Assembly: GCA_015501055.1 (NCBI GenBank)
Contig: JADNYV010000049.1
Coordinates: 62,001-126,000, forward strand
Source of the DNA: Mucidula mucida
Lineage: Eukaryota; Basidiomycota; Agaricomycetes; Agaricales; Physalacriaceae
DNA length: 64,000 nt
Direction: 5' to 3'
Shown: positions 1 to 9,564 of the stretch, one piece after another
Numbering within the stretch: position 1 is the stretch's first letter
How the letters are laid out: each line of letters begins with the position of its first letter
Notes under the pieces: model-generated
Databases searched by the model: none
What the model saw: only the letters and a program-made list of their open reading frames with translations
Told to the model about the DNA's origin: nothing
Position numbers and translations under genes: made by a program

Positions 1-2
1 GT

Positions 3-592
3 GACAGAGATGAGCAAGAGAAGGCGGAGCTCTTATTCAAGCTTGTGGCCGAGTCATACCTTGAGACCGCTCCGGCAGAGACACCATCTACAGGCGCGGC
101 CGCCCCTCCCGCTCCTAGCGATGACTTTGACGATGATCTTGGCGACTACGGGATTCAGTCTGCTCTAGACAACGATACAGCACCCCCAAAGACACTAAAG
201 GAGGCGCTTCACGAAGAGATCAAGAAGTACTTCGCAATCGAGGGCGGTGTTCCATGCACAGACAACAACGGGTCCCTTCGTTGGTGGAAGGTAACTCACA
301 GTGCCTCTAAGCATTCCTGGACTTATCGCTTGTGTAGGAGCATCAACGCTTGTTCCCAACGATAGCTCGTATGGCGCGGGACTACTTGGCCATTCCGGGC
401 AGTAGTGTTGCGGTCGAACGTGTTTTTTCACAGTCACGGCATATCTGCGCGGATCTTCGCAGCTCGTTGAAGGCGGAAAGTATCAGGCAGGCGTTGTTGA
501 GCAAAGTTTGGATTCGGAGCGGGTTATTGGACGTAAACGAGCCGCCTCGCAAGCGTCGCAAGGTTGGCAAGCACATAGTAATTTCGGACTGA
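3..592 (+). mobile_element. hAT-family transposase, C-terminal part (partial, runs off window start)
   Basis: Reading is open from the first bases. A 47-bp GT-AG intron (291-337) joins the two coding pieces in phase and recreates the hallmark hAT C-terminal block: LRWWK, then EHQRLFPTIARMARDYL, then AIPGSSVAVERVFS. That block is the dimerisation region (hATC) of hAT transposases. An acidic stretch precedes it (DDFDDDLGDYG) and a basic PPRKRRK tail follows, possibly a nuclear localisation signal. The stop codon is at 590-592. The catalytic RNase-H-like core and BED finger would lie upstream of the window, so completeness cannot be judged. No frame break is seen in this part. Family assignment is firm; activity is unknown. 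Confidence 0.85.
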
Positions 593-600
593 AACAAACT

Positions 601-700
601 ATATAGAACTATATATATACTGTATATTATACAGTACGAACCGTATAATATACTCTATATGTATACGGGGCTCTGGACCGTATACATATAGTATATGGTT
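601..700. repeat. AT-rich patch with perfect inverted repeats
   Basis: Immediately downstream of the transposase stop. A 14-bp perfect inverted repeat (arms 655-668 and 678-691, 9-base loop) sits beside a smaller one around 621-638 (core ACTGTAT/ATACAGT). It could be subterminal sequence of the hAT element or an unrelated palindrome-rich insert. No target-site duplication was identified. Confidence 0.6.
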
Positions 701-929
701 GGAGCCTTAGCCTGGGAGTCATTCGAATTCCTTGTAAAGTTCTTTGGTGACCTCGTCTATACATGTAGTCAACTGGTCCTCCTTGCGCATCCGGCTCGGA
801 AAACGGGATCTCCAACTTTCCTCATTCTGTGTTTGGCTAGGCCGCTACTTTCCATGGGTGGTCGCTATTTCGGGGACTTTCGTAAGTTGGGATCTTCCAT
901 TTGCTTGGCTGGATTCTAAATTCTCGACA

Positions 930-2531
930 GCCTTCTTGTACTACACGAATAACGCGTCGTACAAACGCATCCGAGCCTTGGAGGAGATGGCTTCCACCAC
1001 TTACCGATCAGAAGTCCTCAGCGGCGACCTTGTCGATTATATTACAAATGGCAAGTTGCTTTGCGTCTTTATTGAGCCCTTCTCATTGATGACTACAGAA
1101 CATCAAAAGGAAACGTCGAACCTTGGCTCTCTCTCGGACGACTATCCTGGGTGTCAGCTTTCCCTTAATGAACATCCCATACACAGTATCATACCCAGGT
1201 TATTCGGTGATCTGCCCATGGTACGTACTTGGTGCGTTTGGTCTGTTGTTCGGCGCTTCATAATCTATTGTAGATGTATTGCGCATTCGCGGCGATGACT
1301 CAACGAAGGTCTCTTTCGATATCTCAGATCGCTATATGGTCAGAGTCTTCGCACAACCTTAGTTGGTCGATTTCAACCGTTCTTGACAATGTGCAAAACT
1401 TCCGACGATCCTGTCAATCTCTACAAGATTTATATGACGCTGAGAACATCCAGAAAATGATCATCGACGGTGACATTTCGTATTCTCCGTTTCAAGAGGA
1501 GAAATCAAAGGGGATGTCATTTGATGTTAGGTCTGTTATAAAATCATCGTTTCGTTTCTGTCCGCTCATCGTTGCAGGCATCTATCGTTCGCGTATCCTG
1601 GCAGCCAAAATTCGGAAGGTGCTATCAATGATATCTCATTCAGCATCAAGGCCGGGCAACTTGTCGTCATCGTCGGTTCCAATGGAAGTGGAAAGTCGAC
1701 CATCATCAAGCTTCTGAATCGCGTCTACGACCCGACATGACTGCGAATCGATTCTTGTAGATGGGTTGCCCATTTCGACGTATCGCATCGCTGACTTACG
1801 TCGGTCGACTGCTGTGCTCACTCAAGACCATTCTCTTTTCCCGCTGTCACTCGGGGAGAACATCGGTCTCGGCCATGTGAACATGAAGGATGACTTGCTT
1901 GCTGTCCAATACGCTGCAGATATGGGCGGAGCCTCGCGTTGTCTGACTAAAGTCAAAGACGGATTGGATACCGTGTTAGACCCTCGAAACTATTTACACT
2001 CCAGTAATCACCCTGTTAACGAGGATCATCCTCTTAATGTTCAACGGTCGCAGTTGCCGAAAACTATCGAGCTTTCTGGCGGAGAGAAACAGCGCATTGT
2101 TGCGTACGTACATTCTTGTTTCTTCCGACCGCTCTAGAGGCTTATCTCCGTCTCAGTTCCCGAACCTTCATGCGGTTCAGCTCTGGTCAAGTCAGATTTG
2201 TGGCTGTCGACGAGCCCAGTTCCGCTTTGGATCCTGAAGGAGAAGCTGCCTTGTTCGAGAACCTTATCAAAGCCAGAGAAGGGAAACCTTGGTGTTCGTG
2301 ACTCATAGATTCGGGCATTTGACGAAGCACGCGGACTTGATTTTGTGGGTGTAATTTCTCCTCGACCAGTAGCACAATTTGAAACAAGCTACCGAATACA
2401 GGTGCATGAAAGATGGCAAGCTCGTAGAGTCTGGAACACATGCGGAACTTCTTGGGCAGAATGGCGAGTATGCCAACCTTTACAACGTTCAAGCGAGTGC
2501 CTTTATAGACCAACTAGAGCCGAAGGACTAG
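930..2531 (+). pseudogene. Half-size ABC transporter, 5' part missing, two frame breaks
   Basis: The 3' two thirds match a half-ABC transporter type common in Agaricomycetes. Linker sequence (YTNNASYKRIRALEEMAS near 940; LSISQIAIWSESSHNL near 1315) leads into a nucleotide-binding domain. That domain has Walker A VGSNGSGKST near 1675, signature LSGGEKQR near 2075, Walker B with D-loop VAVDEPSSALDP near 2205, and the H-loop THRFGHL near 2305. The C-terminus MKDGKLVESGTHAELLG ends at a stop at 2529-2531. Phase-compatible introns are 1221-1273 and 1531-1577, plus one starting near 2105 that restores VASRTFMR. Two breaks remain: one after YDPT (about 1735) and a one-base loss in AAAACC (about 2284). 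The transmembrane half upstream of 930 is not recognisable, so decay or 5' deletion is likely. Confidence 0.75.
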
Positions 2532-3006
2532 TAACATGTGCGTTAGATTAACGGATTAATTGTAAAATATGAAGTTTATGGACTTGTACATTCCACTGCT
2601 CGGCGCACAGTTCCCATTCGCCCGGCAAGCTGTGGCCTCGAGGCTCTAGAAATCAACGGGAATCGCGTCCTGTCGCCTGCTTTCATCGCAGCCGTTCTGT
2701 CTCGATCTATTCCTCTGATGTGCGCTTTGCGACACAGAGAAAGATGGAGTTCCAATGGAAAACACAAGCATGATGGGATCCAAACTCGACAGCCGGCGGC
2801 ACTTCGTATCCTCTGCCATGACGCATACGCTGCCTTCCAGGACGCGTCTCGAAAAGGGAAGTAAGTCAAACCACCTATTGCATCGCAGTTTCGGGTGGAG
2901 TTCGGTTTCCTAAAGCAACTGCTATCTTCCTATATGTACGCACAGCTTAAATCGACGACATCACTGCTCTCGCGAGACATATTGAGCGTCCTATTCCCGC
3001 CACTCA
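2532..3006. other. Intergenic, no gene recognised
   Basis: Between the ABC remnant and the coiled-coil gene. Only short open frames in both directions; none resembles a known protein and none has a convincing exon structure. Confidence 0.5.
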
Positions 3007-3620
3007 ATGTCTGATCCTGTCAATTTCGTCACGCACGCGCAACCGACCATCCCATCAACAACGCCTCTCAGCGCGCTTCATGCATGCACCATGGTCGAAA
3101 CACGGAAAAGGCGCAAAACTTGGACCCATGAATTTGAAGAAGCTATCTTCACGCCAGAAGAGATGTTCGTGGAGGACTCTAGTCTGAGCTACTCACTCCG
3201 GTTAACTCTAGTTTTCTTTGACAGTGCTCAACAGACGGCTCCTCAGCGCCGTAAGGTCTATCTGTCCAGTTTGGAAGCTCATATCGATGCACTTCATGCG
3301 CAATTACTGTCGTACGTTGTTTCGTAGTTGTATAGCCGCCGAACCATGTTGACCCACTTCAGTTTGGGCTTGTATCCGATCGTGTATGCCGACCTGGAGA
3401 GGTATAAAGAGCTCAACCTCAAAACAGCCAAGGTACTCGATAGTCTGACAAGCATGGAACGACACTCATGACCATTTCAGAGTATGATTGCCACTCTGGA
3501 TCACAGAGTGACATCGATGAAGAGGAAGATAGAATATTTTGAGACAGAGGTACGGAACGTTGAGTTTATCTGAAGAGCGAGGTGCTCATTGGGTTCTAGT
3601 GCAAACTTTACACGACGTAG
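3007..3620 (+). CDS. Small coiled-coil / bZIP-like conserved fungal protein
   Basis: Exons 3007-3311, 3363-3432, 3481-3549 and 3600-3620 join in phase, giving 154 residues. The first stretch carries ETRKRRKTWTHEFEE and then TAPQRRKVYLSSLEAHIDAL, a basic patch followed by a helix with leucine-type heptads. It continues LGLYPIVYADLERYKELN and KSMIATLDHRVTSMKRK in the later exons. The layout resembles short basidiomycete proteins with a bZIP-like basic region and coiled coil, so a DNA-binding or dimerising role is possible but not shown. The segment around 3185-3230 could hide one more very short intron. The function is not recognised. Confidence 0.55.
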
Positions 3621-4073
3621 TGTAGTTATGATGGGAAATGATCAGGACAACTGTGTCATACTGAATAAATATACAGCCTGTTGGGTGAAAGGATTCTCGG
3701 ACGCCTTTCGACGCTTTTCGACGGTTTTGATGGCGGTCCGTCGGCCTTCCCTGCAGGTCTTCCGGATCCTCTTCCTCGTCTCTGTACGTACTTCGGTATA
3801 CGGGCCGGCTTTTGTTCCTGTGACAAATAATCTTATCTGTCCGATCACTAAGGTCGTCCCGCTAATTCAACTTGCTCTTGACCCTCACTCTAGACTGCTG
3901 AGAGTTGAATTATCTGCAGCAGTTTCACTGTCATTCAGATCTATAATCTTCACTTTTTTTACTACTTAAAGGTCGGCTCTATTGCATCTTCGGATCTCTC
4001 GTCATCCCGGTTCTATTCCATAGGGCGCCCACCATCCAATAGACACTCGGCTGTCGCGTTGATATTATTATCA
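3621..4073. other. Intergenic, no gene recognised
   Basis: Upstream region of the nicotinamide riboside kinase gene. An open frame at 3589-3969 overlaps the last exon of the preceding gene and shows no protein-like features. Confidence 0.5.
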
Positions 4074-5201
4074 ATGTCAAGCCAAGAAATAGACACTAGA
4101 GTTATTTTCGTAGGGGTTGGGTAAGCTTCAATTCTCTCGCTGCGATACTGATTGAGCCGATTTACTAGAGGTGCTACGTGCTCGGGAAAGACGACGCTTG
4201 CGAAACATTTGAGAAGTATACTACCGGATAGTGTTATAATACACCAAGACGTGAGTTTTTCTAGACTCTCATAATTGTAACGCGATGCTCAGCGACTCAA
4301 TAGGACTTTGCACCCGTGAGTAATCGCATCCGTTTTTGTGATGACATCCCTAACGCGCCGACAAGCCTCAAGAGCTAGTTCCTTACCACCCGAAATACAA
4401 AGTACAGGACTGGGATGCTGCACCTGGCGCGATTGATTGGCCACGCATGATCGAGTTCTTGCGCCAAGTGAAGGCTACGGGCGTTATACCCGAAGAGCAC
4501 TACAGCCACGACCACCTAAATGAACAGAAGGCGGTCCCTGTGAATTCCGCCGTCAAGGATAAATGGAGGACCGAGTTTCAGCGAATCAAAGAGGATAACT
4601 TGAAGGCAGGTAGACGCGTGATCTGGGGATTGGTCGACGGATTTCTGCTTTATTGGCATCCTGTAGGTCTCGGACTCGTTTGTGAGTCAGGCTTATGGAC
4701 CATATGACAGGAGGTCATAAAGGAACTGGACGTCAGGATATTTCTGCGCGTCCCACACGATGTCCTGAAAGAACGGCGACATCAGCGACACGGATACCAT
4801 ACAGCAGGTTAGTCTAGAATCGCCTTCGCGTTATCTGTTTCCCAGTCTAACTCTCCTCCTTACTTGTTCCCTCACCATCTACCCCCGTCTCTCCGTCTCC
4901 GTGATGCACTCTGGATTTACTCCTCCCCCTTCCACGCATCCCTCGGCTGCCCCTTATGTACGGAGTCCAATCCGATCCAGAGGGATCGCTATGGAGAGAT
5001 CCGCCCCACTACTGGGAGCAAATCGTATGGCCCGCATTCGTCGATGCGCATCGGGACATGTTTGTAGGCGGGGACATTGAGCATGGCGCGCTGACAGAGA
5101 AAGTCAAGGATGCATTGGTAGTCGATGCATTGGCGCAAGGCATGGCAGAAGTCATGGAACAGTGCTGTAGTGTTATTATACGGGCTCCCGCTAATGCGTA
5201 G
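4074..5201 (+). CDS. NRK1: Nicotinamide riboside kinase
   Basis: Phosphorylates nicotinamide riboside to NMN in NAD salvage; cytosolic. Six exons (4074-4120, 4169-4250, 4304-4315, 4366-4662, 4711-4807, 4966-5201) total 771 nt, 256 residues, all phases matching. The P-loop GGATCSGKTTLA lies at residues 15-26 and is interrupted by the first intron. HQDDFAPP follows and matches the substrate-pocket motif of eukaryotic NRK. Further family signatures are YHPKYKVQDWDAA, DWPRM, IWGLVDGFLLYWHP, then RIFLRVP and LKERRHQRHGY (lid region), and WRDPPHYWEQIVWPAF. Exon 3 is only 12 nt and encodes the DFAP piece of the active site. The last intron is longer (158 bp). Confidence 0.9.
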
Positions 5202-5417
5202 AGGATCTGATGACTATGAATTCGTAGACGCGCTTCGGAATAAAATTTTTTGAGGCTCGCCCGGTCCGACATGGTGAAATTCTATTTTTGTAATCACATG
5301 CTTCGGCCTAAACGTACAGAATGTGATTGGCTGTGGGGAATATATAGAGGCTCCCCGCATCTGGCGGTCACCATCTCTCCATTTGACCACCACCTCCTCC
5401 ACTTTTATTCCCAAAGC

Positions 5418-7425
5418 ATGTCTGTCATCGTTGTTGGAGGCGGTCTCGCCGGTCTCTCTGCTGCCCACACTCTTCTCGAGCGCGGTGCCAGCGTGCTTAT
5501 GCTCGACAAGCAAGGGTATGTTGTCTGCCTACGCTGAGCTACGCCCCGTTACTGACAGTGCAAAAGTTTTATGGGCGGTAACTCGACCAAGGCAACTTCT
5601 GGTATCAACGGCGCGGGCACTCAGACCCAGCAGGAAAACAACATTCCTGATAACGCAAAGATATTCTTTGACGACACCAAGAAATCGGTATGTCGCTCCT
5701 AATGTGTGTCTTTTGCATCAAAATTAATAAGCTATAGGCTCGAGAACTCGCCCGTGATGATTTGATTCGTGTACTTACTGGTCGTTCTGGTGATGCAGTC
5801 AACTGGTTGCAGGACAAGTTCCAGCTCGACCTGTCCAAGGTTGCCCGTCTTGGCGGACACAGCCAGCCACGTACGCATCGTGGAGGCGCTCAATTCCCTG
5901 GGATGGTATATCTCTATTACCTGGTGTTCTCGCATACGCTTACCTCGCCCTCCTAGGTTATAACTTATGCTCAAATGGAACGCCTTGAAGATCTAGCCGT
6001 GTCAGACCCTGCGCGGGTTAAGATCCTCAAGAAGGCCCGAGTGACCAAGCTCATCAAAGAGGGTGAAGTCGTCGTTGGCGTCGAGTACACCCACGGTGGT
6101 AAAACCCTCTCCGCATATGGACCCGTCATCCTTGCCACCGGCGGTTATGCCGCTGACTTCAGCGAAGACTCATTGCTTAAGAAGCATCGGCCCGAATACT
6201 ACAATCTCCCTACCACCAATGGTGACCACTGCACAGGCGACGGTCACAAGATGGCTATGAACATTGGCGCCGCCGGCATTGACATGGAGAAGGTCCAGGT
6301 GCATCCAACCGGTCTGGTCGATCCGAACGAGCCGGAGGCGAAGGTCAAATTCTTGGCTGCGGAAGCTCTACGTGGAGTTGGAGGTTTGCTCTTGGATAAC
6401 GAGGGCAAGCGATTCGTCGATGAACTTCAGCACAGAGATTTTGTTACTGGAAAGATGTGGGAGAACGGCAAAGTAGGTCTCGCTTCACATATTCCCTACT
6501 CTATTAACTGACGTTTGCCCAGTTCCCCATCCGATTGGTCCTCAACGGTCGGGCATCCAAGGATATTGAATGGCATTGCAAGCACTACGTTGGGCGCGGG
6601 CTGATGAAGAGATTTGATTCCGGTGACGCTTTAGCCAAGGAGTTTGGATTGTCTCCCAGCGTCTTGAAAAAGACGTTCGAAGACTACAACGCTAGCGTCC
6701 GTAGCAAGAAGGATCCTTTCGGCAAGAAGTTCTTCTCTGGCGAGTGGTCGTACGATGACTTTTTCCATGTTGCCGTCATGACGCCTGTGCTGCATTACAC
6801 CATGGGTGGCCTCGAAATTGACGATGAGTCGCGCGTTGTGTCATCATCCGGCAAGCCTATACCAGGTCTCTTTGCTGCCGGCGAAGTGGCTGGTGGAGTG
6901 CATGGCGCCAACCGATTGGGAGGCAGTTCGCTCCTGGGATGTGTTGTCTTTGGCCGTGTTTCTGGCGACTCTGCCGCCAAGTATCTCCTATTACAGGCGA
7001 GCGAGACCATTGCGAAGGCTGGTGGACGTGTCAGTCAACTCGCTGGACAACTTGGTGGATTCTCATCAACACCAACCACTCCCGCCGCCCCTTCCTCACC
7101 GCCATCATCGCAGATCAAGTCGGACACAAGTTCCAAGGGCGGTGCCTACTCTGCAGAAGAAGTTGCGAAGCATAAGACGAAGGATGATTGTTGGGTTATT
7201 GTTGATGGTCAGGTTCTGGATGTTACCACTGTGTGTTCTCTCTATTCTCTTACACAGGATTGTGAATTAACTTTACTGCAGTTCCTGCCCGACCATCCTG
7301 GAGGTGAAAAGGCCATTCTGCTTTACGGCGGTCGTGATGCTACTGAGGAATTCAACATGTTGCACGATCCCAAGGTCATTCCTCGGTATGCTCCCGACTC
7401 TGTGATTGGCACGCTCAAGAAGTAA
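5418..7425 (+). CDS. Fumarate reductase (Osm1/Frd1 type) with C-terminal cytochrome b5 domain
   Basis: Soluble FAD-dependent fumarate reductase that re-oxidises flavin by reducing fumarate to succinate. Exons 5418-5515, 5567-5687, 5738-5905, 5957-6472, 6523-7230 and 7282-7425 total 1755 nt, 584 residues. The N-terminus starts directly with the FAD dinucleotide fold ([18 protein letters not shown]), so no mitochondrial presequence is seen and a cytosolic location is inferred. The active-site region includes [35 protein letters not shown] and [20 protein letters not shown] proline/serine linker (about residues 440-465) leads to a cytochrome b5-like domain with [19 protein letters not shown] and the haem motif [18 protein letters not shown]. 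The b5 domain probably feeds electrons to the flavin. Confidence 0.93.
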
Positions 7426-7663
7426 TTTATGATATTTGGATGTTGTATCGCTGCACTCGACGTTTTCCTGTCTTGTTTAATTGGCAATGTTATCTATTTT
7501 CTGGACATGATTGAGCGTTGAATCGGCTGAGGTTCGAAGCAAAACGGTTGAGTGACGCATCGCACGTCATAGATTGATCATCACCCGAAATGACTTCACG
7601 TCTTGTGCACGCCCATAAAAGCGTGTCATGCGCCTTGTCTCTCATCGTTCGCATCTATCCATC

Positions 7664-8455
7664 ATGTACAAGTCAACACCCAACGCCGCTCGCTTGATGA
7701 CGAGATACCGTACCGTTCCAACGATACCCAAGGCATGTCTATATCAGGCACCAGATCTTTTACCGCCATTGACGGTGTTTACAGTCGACCAAACGATATA
7801 CTACCGGCAAATTCGAGACACCTGGAACAACAGCACCACCACCCAATAGGACCGGTGTTACCCTGACCGTGACGGCAGTGGCAGCAGCAATCGGTGCATA
7901 CTGGTACTTCAGCAACCCCGATGAGGCTGCCGCTATTCGTGCCAAAACAGCCCATCAAGAGGAGGAGATCAGACGCAAGGCAGGCGATCTGGGTGATGCA
8001 GGAAGAGCACGCGCTGAGTCGGCGAAGAAGCAAGCTCAGGTCGGTCTTACTTTCCTACACCAATCTCATGATGTTCATTGTATTCGCAGATGACGGCGGA
8101 TTCCACGATTCAGTCGGCAGAGGCTAAGGCTCGACAAACAGCGGCCGACGCACAGGACAAGTTTGATTCGTACAAGTCATCTGCACAGAAGGCTGCTACG
8201 GATACGCGGGATTCAGCAGAGGCCAAATACGCAGGCTACAAAAACTCCGCCGAAAAGTCGTTCAATGATGCTCGGAACTCGACTGAGCACTTGTACAAGG
8301 AAGCACGGGACGCTGTAGGAGGAAAGGCTGCAGATACCAAGGAAGAGGTCAAAGCTGGTTGGTTTAGTTGGCTTGGTTGGGGAAAGAGTAAAGCGGCAGA
8401 TGCTGAGAAGGAGGCAAAGGCTTTGAAGGCGGAAGCGGACAAGAAGACTTCGTAG
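7664..8455 (+). CDS. Ala/Lys-rich repeat protein with N-terminal membrane segment, possibly mitochondrial
   Basis: Best model: exons 7664-7774, 7818-8039 and 8090-8455, 232 residues. The N-terminus is basic and lacks acidic residues (RLMTRYRTVPTIPK), which suits a mitochondrial presequence. A short hydrophobic segment follows (TLTVTAVAAAIGAYWYF). The rest is a long charged helix built of degenerate 11-residue LEA-like repeats (AEAKARQTAADAQDKFDSYK and similar) with one tryptophan patch (GWFSWLGWG). Some fungal proteins named calcofluor-white hypersensitive have a comparable layout. The first exon boundary is the least certain, since another frame across 7700-7860 is also open. The function is not known. 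Confidence 0.6.
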
Positions 8456-9564
8456 ACACCAGTCGAAATTTGTAACATTATTGTAATTCATGTACTCTCC
8501 TCAGGTACTCGCAAAGGAGTTTAAAGACTCGCGAAATTCGATGCAAGGCGCAGAGTATAACTGAGAGCGCAGGCAGCCAAGACGCGTCGAGGAACTGATC
8601 GCGTTTGAAAAACTTACGGCGGTAGATGGGACCGACACGCTTGTTGAGCGTGTTAGTATGATCCACACCAGCTCACTTTTACTAAGGAACCAGTTCCAAC
8701 CACCCCGCACGATGCACACGTATATGTCGGCGGACAGGACCACATCAGATTGTCACCTAAAATGAAAACGAATCATTGTCGTTCCAGTTTTCGGAGTCCG
8801 TTCAATGCATCTTTGTAAGTCATCGAGATCCGACTGTGAAGTTTTGATTAGCCATGACAGATCTCTGAACATACATACAATCGTTTCATTGATAATGTAG
8901 TGTGGGTGGCGCATGCTATCATTCGTTCCGTCGGGCGGCGAAGGGAGGTGCAACGGATCTCGTCATGATAGTCAGAGGAAACTGAGTATTTTCGCAAAGA
9001 GAACGGACTTCAGGAGGGCCATTAGTGCAGCCTGGGGAGTGGGAAGATAGGACAACGTCGCGACAGCCCAAGCAGTGGCTTGATGGCTAGCAAGTCGCAG
9101 GCCTTCGTTTCCCGAAAAGAACAGATCCAGGCAGCAGTACAATATCAAGCGTCGTGTAGGTATTCAAGGCGACGGAGAAGGAAATGAAGTCCCGGACATT
9201 AGATTTCTCCCGCTGGTGTAACTCGTCGGAGTGCACTAGTACGCCATTGATAGGACGAGAAGTTGTGAAGCCGATGAACTTACAGCGGCGGTGGACACTG
9301 CCTCGAACGTTCCAGCTAAGGCATAGTACGAATCAGGGGATGAGTGAGCTGACTTGGGAGATGACAGCAGCCGCCGTTGGGAAAGAAGCTTCGATCGCGC
9401 ACCTGGGAAAATTATGGCATACCAGATGCTGTCGATTCGCTGGCCCTGTTTGATACAGACTGTCTCGTTCGCTCGTTGCCACTTTACTTATTTTCGGTCG
9501 CTGAGGCGTCTCCCCAACAGCCACTGTCCATCGACATTGTCTTTGCTGTCCCCCGCGGCTGAAT
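8456..9564. other. Intergenic, no gene recognised
   Basis: About 1.1 kb with only short, unsupported frames on both strands. No tRNA-like boxes were seen. It includes the promoter of the G-alpha gene. Confidence 0.5.
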
